Assembly (NCBI RefSeq): GCF_008639165.1
Contig: NZ_CP029197.1
Location: 6,018,001-6,082,000, forward strand
Reading direction: 5' to 3'
DNA length: 64,000 nt
Source of the DNA: Streptomyces venezuelae ATCC 10712
Lineage (GTDB): Bacteria; Actinomycetota; Actinomycetes; Streptomycetales; Streptomycetaceae
Of the stretch, positions 17,126 through 25,881 are shown piece by piece. The notes under the pieces are model-generated. The model saw nothing but the letters and a program-made list of their open reading frames with translations. It did no database searches and was not told the origin of the DNA. How positions within the stretch are numbered: position 1 is the stretch's first letter; every line of letters begins with the position of its first letter. The translations under genes and the position numbers were made by a program.

Positions 17126-19177
17126 GTGTCCAAACTGACCGACCTTCCCAAACGGATCCTGATCGGGCGGGCCCTGCGCAGCGACAAGCTCGGAGAGACT
17201 CTCCTCTCCAAGCGGATCGCGCTCCCCGTCTTCGCCTCCGACCCGCTGTCCTCGGTGGCGTACGCCCCCGGCGAGGTGCTGCTCGTTCTCTCCGTGGCCG
17301 GTCTGTCGGCCTACCACTTCAGCCCGTGGATCGCCCTCGCGGTCGTCGTCCTGATGTTCACGGTCGTCGCCTCGTACCGGCAGAACGTCCACGCGTACCC
17401 GAGCGGCGGCGGCGACTACGAGGTCGCCAACACCAACCTCGGGCCGAAGGCCGGACTCACCGTCGCGAGCGCCCTGCTCGTCGACTACGTCCTGACCGTC
17501 GCCGTGTCGATCTCCTCGGGCATCGAGAACCTCGGCTCGGCGATCCCCTTCGTGGTCGAACACAAGGTGGCCTGCGCGGTCGGCGTGATCGTGCTGCTCA
17601 CCGTCATGAACCTGCGCGGCGTGAAGGAGTCGGGCTCGCTCTTCGCGATCCCGACGTACGTCTTCGTCGCCGGCGTCTTCATCATGATCGCCTGGGGCGC
17701 GTACAAGGGGATCGTCCTCGACGAGACCATGAAGGCGCCCACCGCCGACTTCGAGATCAAGGCCGAACACCAGGGCCTGGCCGGCTTCGCGCTCGTCTTC
17801 CTGCTGCTGCGCGCCTTCTCCTCCGGCTGTGCCGCGCTCACCGGCGTCGAGGCCATCTCCAACGGCGTCCCCGCCTTCCGCAAGCCGAAGTCGAAGAACG
17901 CCGCCACCACGCTCGCCCTCATGGGCGGCCTGGCCGTCACCATGTTCTGCGGCATCATCTTCCTGGCCATGGCCACCGACGTCCGGATGGCCGAGAAGCC
18001 CGCCCACGACCTGCTGCGCGACGGCGTGCCGGTCGGCGAGGGCTACGTCCAGGACCCGGTCATCTCCCAGGTCGCGGCCGCCGTCTTCGGCGACGGAACG
18101 TTCTTCTTCGTGGTCCTCGCCGCCGCCACCGCGCTCGTCCTCTTCCTGGCCGCCAACACCGCGTACAACGGCTTCCCGCTCCTCGGCTCGATCCTCGCCC
18201 AGGACCGGTACCTGCCGCGCCAGCTGCACACCCGCGGCGACCGCCTCACCTTCTCCAACGGCATCGTGCTCCTGGCCGGCGCCGCCGCCCTCCTCGTCTG
18301 GGTCTACGGAGCCGACTCGACCAAGCTGATCCAGCTGTACATCGTCGGCGTCTTCGTCTCCTTCACCCTCAGCCAGACCGGCATGGTCCGGCACTGGAAC
18401 CGGCACCTGACGACCGAGCGCGACCCGGCCAAGCGCCGCCACATGATCCGCTCGCGCGCGATCAACGCCTTCGGCGCCTTCTTCACCGGCCTCGTGCTCG
18501 TCGTCGTCCTCGCCACCAAGTTCACCCACGGCGCCTGGGTCGCCCTGCTCGGCATGGTGATTTTCTACGGCACGATGACCGCGATCCGCAGGCACTACGA
18601 CTCCGTCGCCGCCGAGATCGCCGCCGCCGAGGAACGCCCCGACGAGTACGTACGCCCCTCCCGGGTCCGCTCCGTCGTCCTGGTCTCCAAGCTCCACAAG
18701 CCCACGCTGCGCGCCCTGGCCTACGCCAAGCTCATGCACGCGCACGAATTGGAGGCGCTGACCGTCAACGTCGACCCGGTGGAGACGAAGGCGCTCAAGG
18801 AGGAATGGGAGCGGCGCGGCATCAACGTACCGCTCAAGATCCTCGACTCGCCGTACCGCGAGATCACCCGCCCGGTGATCGAGTACGTCAAGAACATCCG
18901 CCGCGAGAGCCCGCGCGACGCCGTCTCCGTCTACATCCCGGAGTACGTCGTCGGCCACTGGTACGAGCACCTGCTGCACAACCAGAGCGCCCTGCGCCTC
19001 AAGGGCCGGCTGCTCTTCACCCCGGGCGTCATGGTGACCTCGGTCCCCTACCAGCTCCAGTCCTCCGAGGCCGCGAAGAAGCGGGCGAGGAAGCGCCAGG
19101 AGTGGAACGCGCCCGGCTCGGTCCGCCGCGGCCCCGTGGAGAAGCGCCAGAAGGAACCCACGGCGAAGAACGGCTAG
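17126..19177 (+). CDS. APC-superfamily permease, KimA-like potassium transporter
   Basis: Membrane protein of 683 residues. The N-terminal part (about 30-470) has twelve hydrophobic segments and the motif FASDPLSSVAYAPGEVLL, as in the KimA/YdaO K+ transporters; then a cytosolic C-terminal domain (about 490-640) with SVVLVSKLHKPTLRALAYA, resembling a USP-like regulatory fold. GTG 17126 was chosen since TACGAT (17113-17118) ends 7 bases upstream: a leaderless promoter, which leaves no room for a c-di-AMP riboswitch. The divergent trkA pair supports a role in K+ uptake; amino acid transport is the alternative. Confidence 0.85.
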   Translation: MSKLTDLPKRILIGRALRSDKLGETLLSKRIALPVFASDPLSSVAYAPGEVLLVLSVAGLSAYHFSPWIALAVVVLMFTVVASYRQNVHAYPSGGGDYEVANTNLGPKAGLTVASALLVDYVLTVAVSISSGIENLGSAIPFVVEHKVACAVGVIVLLTVMNLRGVKESGSLFAIPTYVFVAGVFIMIAWGAYKGIVLDETMKAPTADFEIKAEHQGLAGFALVFLLLRAFSSGCAALTGVEAISNGVPAFRKPKSKNAATTLALMGGLAVTMFCGIIFLAMATDVRMAEKPAHDLLRDGVPVGEGYVQDPVISQVAAAVFGDGTFFFVVLAAATALVLFLAANTAYNGFPLLGSILAQDRYLPRQLHTRGDRLTFSNGIVLLAGAAALLVWVYGADSTKLIQLYIVGVFVSFTLSQTGMVRHWNRHLTTERDPAKRRHMIRSRAINAFGAFFTGLVLVVVLATKFTHGAWVALLGMVIFYGTMTAIRRHYDSVAAEIAAAEERPDEYVRPSRVRSVVLVSKLHKPTLRALAYAKLMHAHELEALTVNVDPVETKALKEEWERRGINVPLKILDSPYREITRPVIEYVKNIRRESPRDAVSVYIPEYVVGHWYEHLLHNQSALRLKGRLLFTPGVMVTSVPYQLQSSEAAKKRARKRQEWNAPGSVRRGPVEKRQKEPTAKNG

Positions 19178-19227
19178 CGCCACCGCGGGCCACCGCGAAG
19201 AACAACGACAAAAGACGAACTAGACTG

Positions 19228-19255
19228 GTGGGCTGCCGTCCAAACGGCAGCCCAC
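19228..19255. terminator. Hairpin between permease and methyltransferase genes
   Basis: Perfect 12-base arms GTGGGCTGCCGT / ACGGCAGCCCAC with loop CCAA. A -10-like TAGACT sits immediately upstream (19221-19226), so it could be a 5' leader structure of the methyltransferase mRNA rather than a terminator. Confidence 0.65.
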
Positions 19256-19282
19256 AGTCACTTCCCTTGGAGCTTCCCCACC

Positions 19283-20611
19283 ATGCAGAACACCCCTGTT
19301 GCGTCGTTGGTCGGGGAAGAGTACGAGGTCGAGGTCGGCCCGGTGGCCCACGGCGGCCACTGCATCGCCCGCACCGAGGAGGGCCGCGTCCTCTTCGTCC
19401 GCCACGCGCTGCCCGGCGAGAAGGTCGTGGCCCGCGTCACCGAGGGCGAGGAGACCTCGCGCTTCCTGCGCGCCGACGCGGTCACCGTCCTGGACGCCTC
19501 CAAGGACCGGGTGGCGGCCCCCTGCCCCTTCGCCGGCCCGGGCAAGTGCGGCGGCTGCGACTGGCAGCACGCCAAGCCGGGCGCCCAGCGCCGGCTCAAG
19601 GGCGAGGTCATCGCCGAACAGCTCCAGCGCCTCGCCGGGCTCACCCCGGAGGAGGCCGGCTGGGACGGCACCGTCATGCCCGCCGAGGGCGACAAGCTCC
19701 CGCCCGGCGAGGTCCCGCAGTGGCGCACCCGCGTCCAGTACGCGATCGACGCCGAGGGCCACGCGGGCCTGCGCAAGCACCGCTCGCACGAGGTCGAGGT
19801 GATCGACCACTGCATGATCGCGGCGCAGGGCGTCTCGGAACTCGGCATCGAGAAGCGCACCTGGGAGAACATGGCCTCGGTCGAGGCCATCGCCGCCTCG
19901 GGCTCCGGCGACCGCCAGGTCGTCCTCACCCCCAAGCCCGGCGGCCGCCTCCCCCTGGTCGAACTGGATAAGCCGGTCTCCGTCCTCCGCGTCGACGAGA
20001 ACGACGGTGGAGTCCACCGCGTCCACGGCCGCGCCTTCGTCCGCGAGCGCGCCGACGAGCGCACCTACCGCGTCGGCAACGGCGGCTTCTGGCAGGTCCA
20101 CCCGAAGGCCGCCCAGACCCTCATGCTCGCCGTCATGCAGGGCCTGACCCCCCGCAAGGGCGACACCGCCCTCGACCTCTACTGCGGCGTCGGCCTCTTC
20201 GCGGGCGCGCTCGCCGACCGCGTCGGCGAGAAGGGCGCGGTCCTCGGCATCGAGTCCGGCAAGCGCGCGGTCGAGGACGCCCGCCACAACCTGGCCGCCT
20301 TCCCGCGCGTCCGCATCGAACAGGGCAAGGTCGAATCGGTCCTCCCGCGCACGGGCATCACCGAGGTCGACCTCATCGTCCTGGACCCCCCGCGCGCCGG
20401 CGCCGGCAAGCAGACCGTCCACCACCTCGCCTCCCTCGGCGCCCGCCGCATCGCCTACGTAGCCTGCGACCCGGCTGCCCTGGCCCGAGACATCTCCTAC
20501 TTCGCAGAACGCGGCTACAAGGTCCGGACCCTGAGGGCGTTCGACTTGTTCCCGATGACCCATCATGTCGAGTGCGTGGCGATCCTTGAGCCCGCCGAAA
20601 AGGGCCGCTGA
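19283..20611 (+). CDS. TRAM-domain class I SAM-dependent RNA methyltransferase (RumA/TrmA family)
   Basis: Protein of 442 residues. N-terminal TRAM domain (about 8-60), iron-sulfur cysteines in CPFAGPGKCGGCDWQH (about 75-90) and DHC (about 175), SAM-binding LDLYCGVGLFAG (about 295), VLDPPRAG and catalytic-loop VACDPAALARD. It methylates C5 of a uridine in rRNA or tRNA. The last 19 codons (MTHHVECVAILEP..) recur with mostly synonymous changes at 59951-60007, so this 3' end appears to be the integration point of an element. ATG with GGAG 10 bases upstream. Confidence 0.93.
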   Translation: MQNTPVASLVGEEYEVEVGPVAHGGHCIARTEEGRVLFVRHALPGEKVVARVTEGEETSRFLRADAVTVLDASKDRVAAPCPFAGPGKCGGCDWQHAKPGAQRRLKGEVIAEQLQRLAGLTPEEAGWDGTVMPAEGDKLPPGEVPQWRTRVQYAIDAEGHAGLRKHRSHEVEVIDHCMIAAQGVSELGIEKRTWENMASVEAIAASGSGDRQVVLTPKPGGRLPLVELDKPVSVLRVDENDGGVHRVHGRAFVRERADERTYRVGNGGFWQVHPKAAQTLMLAVMQGLTPRKGDTALDLYCGVGLFAGALADRVGEKGAVLGIESGKRAVEDARHNLAAFPRVRIEQGKVESVLPRTGITEVDLIVLDPPRAGAGKQTVHHLASLGARRIAYVACDPAALARDISYFAERGYKVRTLRAFDLFPMTHHVECVAILEPAEKGR

Positions 20612-20707
20612 CCTGGCGTTTCTCCGAGTGTGCGTTAGGGGCGTTACGTGCGTTAAGTGCGATATCTTGACGCATATTCGACGCACGTGACGCACGTTTG
20701 ACGCACG
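20554..20707 (+). repeat. Left att-like repeat with iteron-like array
   Basis: Covers the last 19 codons and stop of the methyltransferase gene, 16 spacer bases, then an array of GTGCGTTA units facing TGACGCAC units around GATATC (20628-20707). It aligns with 59950-60102 without gaps except for one base; 8 of the 19 codons differ, 7 of them synonymously. Confidence 0.85.
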
Positions 20708-20894
20708 GACGGCGAACTTCCTGACGGGTCGTCATGTGTGCTGGGTCATCGTCGGGGGAGCCTTCGGCTGTGCAGCCCGAGGCGTCCTGAACCGGCTGGG
20801 GGTGTTGGTCGCCGAGCTGTCGGCTGGTCCGCCCCATCCGCCTCTCGGTAGTGACGCTCCGTGACACTGGATGAGGTGACCGGTGTGGGGTGTG

Positions 20895-21345
20895 TCAGGG
20901 GCCGCGGAGACTCCAGTGACCGGAAGGCGACCTGACATCGTCGGCTCGCGGTTCGGCGATGTCGGTCAGCCGGGGCGGGGCGGTCCTCCCCTCGTCCTCA
21001 CCCGGCCGCAGGACCTCGACCGAGGCGAGCAGGTTCTGGACCAGCTCATCCAGCTCCAGGCGCTTCTCCACCGCCACCCGGGTGCCGGTGCTCACCCGGG
21101 GAGGGACGAGCAGGCTGCCGCAGTCCTCGTCCGGAGTACCGAGACGGTCGCGGCCCCGATCGCCTTGGCCCCGTCGATCATCTCCTACCCCTCCCGCCCG
21201 ATCAGCGGGCACAGCGCGGGCAGTGACGCGGCTTCGTCGACGGGGACGAGGTTGGCCAGGGTCTTGCTCGCCACCTGCCTGAGGCTGTCCCTCGTGACCA
21301 GTGCTTCGGCGCCGGTGCCGGCCGCGAGCGCGGAGGCGGTTCAAG
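20895..21345 (-). pseudogene. Degenerate gene remnant of unknown family
   Basis: On the minus strand two frames carry protein-like sequence that would join into one product: first LVTRDSLRQVASKTLANLV and PVDEAASLPALCPLIGREG, then an in-frame stop, EMIDGAKAIGAATVSVL, then a frameshift into EDCGSLLVPPRVSTGTRVAV and EKRLELDELVQNLLASVEVL. Stop codon and frameshift together suggest decay. I cannot name the family. It sits just inside the left island boundary. Confidence 0.35.
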
Positions 21346-21477
21346 TCATCCGTCGGCGCTGGACCACCACCTGGAGCCGCCCCTCGCCCGCGAGCTGCCT
21401 CTGCCCCTTGCCGAGGGCTATGAGGTGCAGGATCCCCGGCGGCTGGAACTCGTTCAGCCGCCGGGCATGGGCGTTAC

Positions 21478-21780
21478 GCCTTGTAGACGGGCGCCGGGTT
21501 CGTATAGGGCGCTCCGCTGAATTGTACGAAGTCGCAGGCCGGGCCTCGGCGCACGGCACGGTGTGCGGTGACGGGGGAGTCGTGGCCGCCGGACAGCAGC
21601 ACCAGTGCCCGGTCGCTGGAGGCGACTGGCAGACCGACACGTAGGTTTCCCCGCTGTGCGCACCTCCGAGGGAAGGGGACGCGTCCGCGGGAGGCGACCC
21701 GGCGTCGGGAAACGGCCCCGCCCGCGGTCCGGGCCGGGTTCGGCGGCCTGGATCGCGGGCGGGGTGGGACCCGCGGGGGA
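21478..21780 (-). pseudogene. Possible remnant of a secreted-protein gene
   Basis: Minus strand. Protein-like text crosses frames: SPSLGGAHSGETYVSVCQS, a one-base shift, then SSDRALVLLSGGHDSPVTA and ACDFVQFSGAPYTNPAPVYK ending at TAA. The composition resembles an extracellular domain, but I do not recognise it. The rest of 20612-21803 shows no convincing gene. Confidence 0.25.
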
Positions 21781-21803
21781 GCGGGTTCCTGTGCGAGGAG
21801 GTC

Positions 21804-22340
21804 TTACGGGCGGACGGGCGCCACGCGCGGCTTCGGGTTGGTGCTCGCGGTCTTGTTCAGCGAGAACGACCAGCCCTCGAAGCTGCCCAGAGCCGGCTTG
21901 CGGGCCGAGGCGCCGGACGTGCTGTAGGTCCAATTGCCGCCGTTGGGGGCATGCCAGTAGGACCAGTAGGCGGAAGCAGGGGGAGTGTTCACACAGGACT
22001 CGGTGGCGGCGGTGGGCTTGCCCTCGATGCGGCAGACGAAGGCCTTGCCCCAGCGCTGGGTCCCGGTGACGTCGAATCCGGCGTTCTCCAGCGCGGCGAG
22101 GCCGGTGGCCTGGTCGCCGGGCGCGCAGCGGACGATGGTGCCGCCGCCGAGCTCCTGGAAGTCGACGACCACGGTCACGCCGTTGCTGTTCGGGCAGTAG
22201 CCGGCCGTCCCCTTGCCGTTCAGGGCGGTGGCCTCGGGGGCGGACGCCAGGCCGAGGCCCGTCAGGCCCAGGACCAGCGCGAGGGACAGCACAGCGGCGC
22301 GCAGTGCGCGCATCGCGTGGCCGTAGGGGGATCTGGTCAT
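21804..22340 (-). CDS. Secreted four-cysteine 'YWSYW' domain protein (DUF4430-like)
   Basis: Protein of 178 residues. Signal peptide about 1-39 (LRAAVLSLALVLGLTGLGLA, cleavage near ATA-LN). The mature part is one domain: VTVVVDFQELGGGTIVRC, GLAALENAGFDVTGTQRWGK, FVCRIEGKP, CVNTPPASAYWSYWHAP, GNWTYSTSGA, FEGWSF, with four cysteines. The same domain recurs in the proteins at 28719 and 29672. Its plan (VxVDF, a helix, WxYW, WTYS, GxxxxW) resembles DUF4430, the transcobalamin C-terminal-like fold. Last gene of a riboswitch-led unit, 160 bases after the barrel protein; GAAGGA 9 bases before the ATG. Likely extracellular corrinoid capture (inference). Confidence 0.8.
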   Translation of the reverse strand: MTRSPYGHAMRALRAAVLSLALVLGLTGLGLASAPEATALNGKGTAGYCPNSNGVTVVVDFQELGGGTIVRCAPGDQATGLAALENAGFDVTGTQRWGKAFVCRIEGKPTAATESCVNTPPASAYWSYWHAPNGGNWTYSTSGASARKPALGSFEGWSFSLNKTASTNPKPRVAPVRP

Positions 22341-22500
22341 GCGTGTCGTTCCTTCTGTTCGAGGCCGCGCGTAGGAGTCGCGGCCGAGTGCGGGCGCGGC
22401 GCTCGGGCGGCGGGCCCGGCGGTCGAGCCGAGTCAGGCCGTGCCGAGGGCCAGGGCGGGCTGCTCCGGGCGCATGCCGGGCCGTACGGGTGGGGTGGTGC

Positions 22501-24054
22501 TCATGCACGCGGCCTCTCGCTGCGGCGCCTGGCGGTGCGAACCGCGGCGTAGCCGGCCGCGGCGAGTCCCGCCGCCACGCCGGCGAGTGCCGGGGCGCTG
22601 GTGCCGGTGGCGGCCAGCACGCCGCCGCTGCCGCCCTGAGGGGTGGCAGTGTTCGGGTTCGCGGCTGCGGTGGGCGTCGGACCGCGGGTGCCGTCGGACG
22701 ACGCGGTCGCACCGGGATCGTCCGACGGGTAGTCGGTCGGGTCGTCCGACGGGGTACCGGTGGGGTCTGCGGTCGGGTCGCCGGTCGGGGTGTCGCTGGG
22801 GTCCTGCGACGGGGTACCGGTGGGGTCTGCGGTCGGGTCGCCGGTCGGGGTGTCGCTGGGGTCGTCCGACGGGGTACCGGTGGGGTCGCCGGTCGGGTCC
22901 GGGCCGGGGTCAGGCTCGGTCAGGCCGATCCTCCCCAGAGGGACCTGCGCGAGCGCGAGCACGGCCTGCGGTGTGGCGCGGCGCCACTGGTCGCGGAACT
23001 CGCCGATGCCGCCGGCCTTCGCGTCGGCCAGCGCCGCGTCGTTGTACGCGATGGCGCCGCTCTCCGCCGCCGCGGCCCCTCCGCCGGACGCGCTGATCTG
23101 CCGGGCCTCGACCCAGTCGGCCGCCTTGTCGGCCTCGACCTGGTGCCCCGTCGCCGCGAGAGCCTGGCCGCCGAGGCCCGTGCTGTTGGCGTTCGCGAGG
23201 GCGGTAGGCCCGGATCCGGTCAGCGCGCCGTCGGTGTCCTGGGTCTTGGCCAGCCAGTCACCACCCTTCCCGGCGGCCTCGGCGGCACCCACCGCACCGT
23301 CCTCGGCCGCGGCCAGCAGCGCCTGCACGGCCATGGCCGTGGAGTCCGGGTCCAGTACCACGGTCGCCCCCTGGGCGTCGCAGTCTCCGGTCACGGTGGT
23401 GTCGCCGCTGTCGAGGTCGAACGGGAAGAGGCGGAAGCCGCCCGCCGCGCACTGCTGGTCGATGAGGAAGTCGACGGCGCTCTGCGGCACGTCACCGCTG
23501 CGCGCGAGTCCGAGCACGGCCAGGGACTGACCGAAGGTGTTGCTGTCGTCGCGGCCCCCGACGACCTTGTCCTTCACCCGACCCTCCTCCAGTCCCGCGG
23601 AGGGTCCGGCGATCAGGTCGAGTGTTTCCTGTCGCAGGTCGTACGCACCGAACTTGGCGGGGTCCTCCCCCGCGACCACGGCCGCGTAGAGGAGCTTGGC
23701 GGTGGCGCCGGCCACCCGCTGGCCGGGCTCGCCCCAGGCGTCGAAGCTGTTGTAGTCGCGGACGTGTGCCTTCAGCGTGTCCACGACCTTGTCGGCCGAC
23801 GCCCCGTCCGTGCCGGTCGCCTTCAGGGCGATGAGGGTGTCGATCGTCAGGCCCCAGTCGTACATGCCAGGGGCGAAGCCGGGTATCGCGCCGTTGTCGA
23901 GCTCACCGGCCTGCCATCGGGCGGCGGCCACGGCGGGGTCGTGTCGCGGCGCGGCGGCGGCGCTGGGGCTGAGGGCGACCAGGCCCGCGGCGAGTACGCA
24001 GCCGCTGGCCGCCAGCGCGGCGACGAGCTTGACCTGTGGTCTGACGCCGAGCAT
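22501..24054 (-). CDS. Sortase-anchored alpha/alpha-barrel protein, transcobalamin-like
   Basis: Protein of 517 residues. Signal peptide (about 1-34), then an alpha/alpha-barrel of the prenyltransferase/terpenoid-cyclase type (about 36-360) with YDWGLTIDTLIALKATG, VVDTLKAHVRDY, DSNTFGQSLAVLGLARSG, QQCAAGGFRLFPFD and STAMAVQALLAAAEDG. The STAMAVQAL segment resembles the DTxAMAxLAL repeat of animal intrinsic factor and transcobalamin. A Pro/Thr/Asp linker with 20-residue repeats (about 370-450) leads to LAATG, a hydrophobic helix and an Arg tail: a LAXTG signal for class E sortase. A cobalamin-type riboswitch precedes it. Start ATG 24054 with GAAGGG 9 bases upstream. Confidence 0.82.
   Translation of the reverse strand: MLGVRPQVKLVAALAASGCVLAAGLVALSPSAAAAPRHDPAVAAARWQAGELDNGAIPGFAPGMYDWGLTIDTLIALKATGTDGASADKVVDTLKAHVRDYNSFDAWGEPGQRVAGATAKLLYAAVVAGEDPAKFGAYDLRQETLDLIAGPSAGLEEGRVKDKVVGGRDDSNTFGQSLAVLGLARSGDVPQSAVDFLIDQQCAAGGFRLFPFDLDSGDTTVTGDCDAQGATVVLDPDSTAMAVQALLAAAEDGAVGAAEAAGKGGDWLAKTQDTDGALTGSGPTALANANSTGLGGQALAATGHQVEADKAADWVEARQISASGGGAAAAESGAIAYNDAALADAKAGGIGEFRDQWRRATPQAVLALAQVPLGRIGLTEPDPGPDPTGDPTGTPSDDPSDTPTGDPTADPTGTPSQDPSDTPTGDPTADPTGTPSDDPTDYPSDDPGATASSDGTRGPTPTAAANPNTATPQGGSGGVLAATGTSAPALAGVAAGLAAAGYAAVRTARRRSERPRA
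22741..22900 (-). repeat. 60-bp repeat encoding the wall-spanning linker
   Basis: Two copies of an exactly 60-base unit (22741-22800 and 22801-22860, differing at two positions) and a partial third. Each encodes 20 residues of the DPTGTPSDDPSDTPTGDPTA type, in frame. Copy number probably varies between strains. Confidence 0.9.
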
Positions 24055-24214
24055 GGCGCAGATCCCTTCGACAAGGGGCCGCAGCATGTTCCCCGGAACG
24101 CCGACGACATGAGAAGAGCCCTGGAGGGTGCCCGTGGGACGAACACACCAGGGCCCGGGAAGCGGTGACCGGGCTCCACGCTGCAGACCATGACAGTGAG
24201 AAGCAGTACACGGA

Positions 24215-24310
24215 CGCGAGAGAGTGATCCGGCTCGCGGCAAGGAGTACTCCACCGCTCACGGTTGCAGGTCAGCGCCGGACTCGCACCGGCTTCTCTCC
24301 CTCGCGTACG
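24215..24310 (-). ncRNA. Compact cobalamin-type riboswitch before the barrel-protein operon
   Basis: Minus strand, 5' to 3': GAAGCCGGTGCGAGTCCGGC, GCTGACCTGCAACCGTGAG, a short stem, then GCGAGCCGGATCACT. These are the core elements of cobalamin riboswitches (GAAgcCGGTG.gAgTCCGGCGC, CCGCaACcGT, GAGcCgGA). It lacks the long extra arms of the classical type. Between it and the start (24054) lies a G/C-rich hairpin region that could act as the expression platform; the rest of 24055-24524 is non-coding. Confidence 0.75.
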
Positions 24311-24476
24311 CATTCAGTTGTGCGTCCGCCATCAAGCGGAACGGCCGAATCCTATGCAAGTGAAAGCAATTTCGGCCACCCTGATACATGCGGTACACGC
24401 CACATTGCGCTCGCGACAACGCAGTTCACTGCGTCGGACACCGCCTCAGGCACCGGCGTCCCGCACGGGAGGACAC

Positions 24477-24509
24477 GGGCGGCCCGGACATGGAAGGTCC
24501 GGGCCGCCC
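24477..24509. terminator. Terminator of the ECF/transcobalamin-like operon
   Basis: Perfect 13-base arms GGGCGGCCCGGAC / GTCCGGGCCGCCC with a 7-base loop, 16 bases after the stop of the DUF4430 gene (minus strand). Confidence 0.85.
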
Positions 24510-24524
24510 TGGGAACGCCGAACG

Positions 24525-25016
24525 TCAGAAGGAAGTCCAGGTGAAGGCGACCTGGTCGCCGTTCTCTATCTCGAACTGGCAGCCGCCGACCGGGGTCGGG
24601 GTGCCGTTCACCGAGATGCTCCAGTACGCCGAGCCGCCTCCGTTCACGCCCTTGACGGTGTCGACGGAGAAGTCGTCGAAGGAGGCGTACCAGGTGCCGT
24701 CCCAGGTGAAGCCGTTCCGCTTGGCCGCGTGGTCGAGGGCGGCCGTCGGGGTCGGGACCTTCGTGGCGTGCGCGCTGCCGTTGGTGCCGTCGCACTTGTG
24801 GGTGCCGCCGGTGGCGGTGGTGACGTCGTGGCCCCAGGTGAAGATCTTCTTCTGGAAGAGCAGGCCGTCCGGGCCCTGGACGGTGACGGTGACTCTCACC
24901 GGCGCGTTCGTGAACGTGGCCGTGGTCTCGGCCTGTGCGACGGCGGGTGCGGTGGTCAGGGCGAGACCGAGCGCGGCGGTGGTGACGGCGGCGCGGCGGA
25001 GCAGGGTGGTGCGCAT
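24525..25016 (-). CDS. Secreted DUF4430 (transcobalamin C-terminal-like) protein
   Basis: Protein of 163 residues: signal peptide about 1-29 (AAVTTAALGLALTTAPAVAQA), then one DUF4430 domain: VRVTVTVQGPDGLLFQKKIF, PTPTAALDHAAKRNGFTWDG, SAYWSISVNGTPTPVGGCQF, EIENGDQVAFTWTSF. The WSISVNG...GD.V.F.W pattern is the family hallmark. DUF4430 is equivalent to the beta domain that caps cobalamin in transcobalamin and intrinsic factor. It is the last gene of the operon that encodes the ECF transporter, 40 bases after the S component. Proposed role: a soluble cap or carrier passing corrinoid to the transporter (inference). Confidence 0.85.
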   Translation of the reverse strand: MRTTLLRRAAVTTAALGLALTTAPAVAQAETTATFTNAPVRVTVTVQGPDGLLFQKKIFTWGHDVTTATGGTHKCDGTNGSAHATKVPTPTAALDHAAKRNGFTWDGTWYASFDDFSVDTVKGVNGGGSAYWSISVNGTPTPVGGCQFEIENGDQVAFTWTSF

Positions 25017-25056
25017 GAGGTTCCTTTCGGTAAGGAATGCGTGGTCGGTGCGTGGT

Positions 25057-25881
25057 TCATCCGGCGGTGCCGTCCGGGCTCGTGTCCCGGCCCGCGAAGC
25101 GGATCGGGGCCTGGAAGCGGGCTTTGCGGGCGGCGCGGCGGAAGACGGTGAGGACGGCGGGGCCGGCCAGGGTGATGGCGACGAGGTTGGTGACGGCGCG
25201 GCCGGTGTCCCAGCCGAGCGAGGTCGCCAGGTCGAAGGCGAGGTACCGCTGGAACTGCTCGGTGAACGGGAGTCCGGGCAGGTAGGCGATGGAGCTGTTC
25301 GGGTCGAGCGAGAACGGCCAGAAGGAGAGGTTGAGCAGGAAGCCGAACAGGTACCCGGAGAGCGAGCCGTACACCGCGAGGAGGGCGACCTCCCGGCGGC
25401 CGGTGGCCTTTGGGAGGAAGCCGGCGAGCATGCCCACGAAGGCGCAGCCGAACATCTGGTACGGCATCCAGGGGCCGACACCGCCGGTGATGAGCGCCGA
25501 GGCGAACAGGGAGGTGCACCCTAGGGTGAACCCGAAGCCCGGCCCGTACACGCGGCCCGCCAGGACGAGGATGAAGAAGACCGTCTCGATGCCGGCGGTG
25601 CCCGCCCCTAGGGGACGGATCGCGGCGTTGACCGCGGACAGCACGCCCAGCATGGCCAGCGCCTTGGAGTTGATGCCGCCTTCGGCGATCTCCGAGATGA
25701 CGACGGAGAGCACGATGACGAGGAGCACGCCGAAGATCAGGGGCGGGGCGTAGTTCGAGCCGAACTTTCCCGGTGCGACGAGGAACGGCCAGAAGAACGC
25801 GACGACGCCGAGGCAGGCCGCCATGGCGATCACGATCCCGGCTCGTGGGCGGATGCGGATGGCGGCGGGGGAGGTGCTCAC
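25057..25881 (-). CDS. ECF transporter S component, probably cobalamin-specific (CbrT-type)
   Basis: Membrane protein of 274 residues with about seven to eight hydrophobic segments, including IVIAMAACLGVVAFFWPFLV, APPLIFGVLLVIVLSVVISE, GIETVFFILVLAGRVYGPGF, GPWMPYQMFGCAFVGMLAGF. This is the usual form of the substrate-binding S subunit of energy-coupling factor transporters. The start ATG overlaps the ATPase stop (ATGA). Specificity for cobalamin is inferred from the riboswitch at the operon head and the flanking DUF4430 proteins; CbrT is the name I recall for such B12-regulated actinobacterial S components. Confidence 0.82.
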   Translation of the reverse strand: MSTSPAAIRIRPRAGIVIAMAACLGVVAFFWPFLVAPGKFGSNYAPPLIFGVLLVIVLSVVISEIAEGGINSKALAMLGVLSAVNAAIRPLGAGTAGIETVFFILVLAGRVYGPGFGFTLGCTSLFASALITGGVGPWMPYQMFGCAFVGMLAGFLPKATGRREVALLAVYGSLSGYLFGFLLNLSFWPFSLDPNSSIAYLPGLPFTEQFQRYLAFDLATSLGWDTGRAVTNLVAITLAGPAVLTVFRRAARKARFQAPIRFAGRDTSPDGTAG

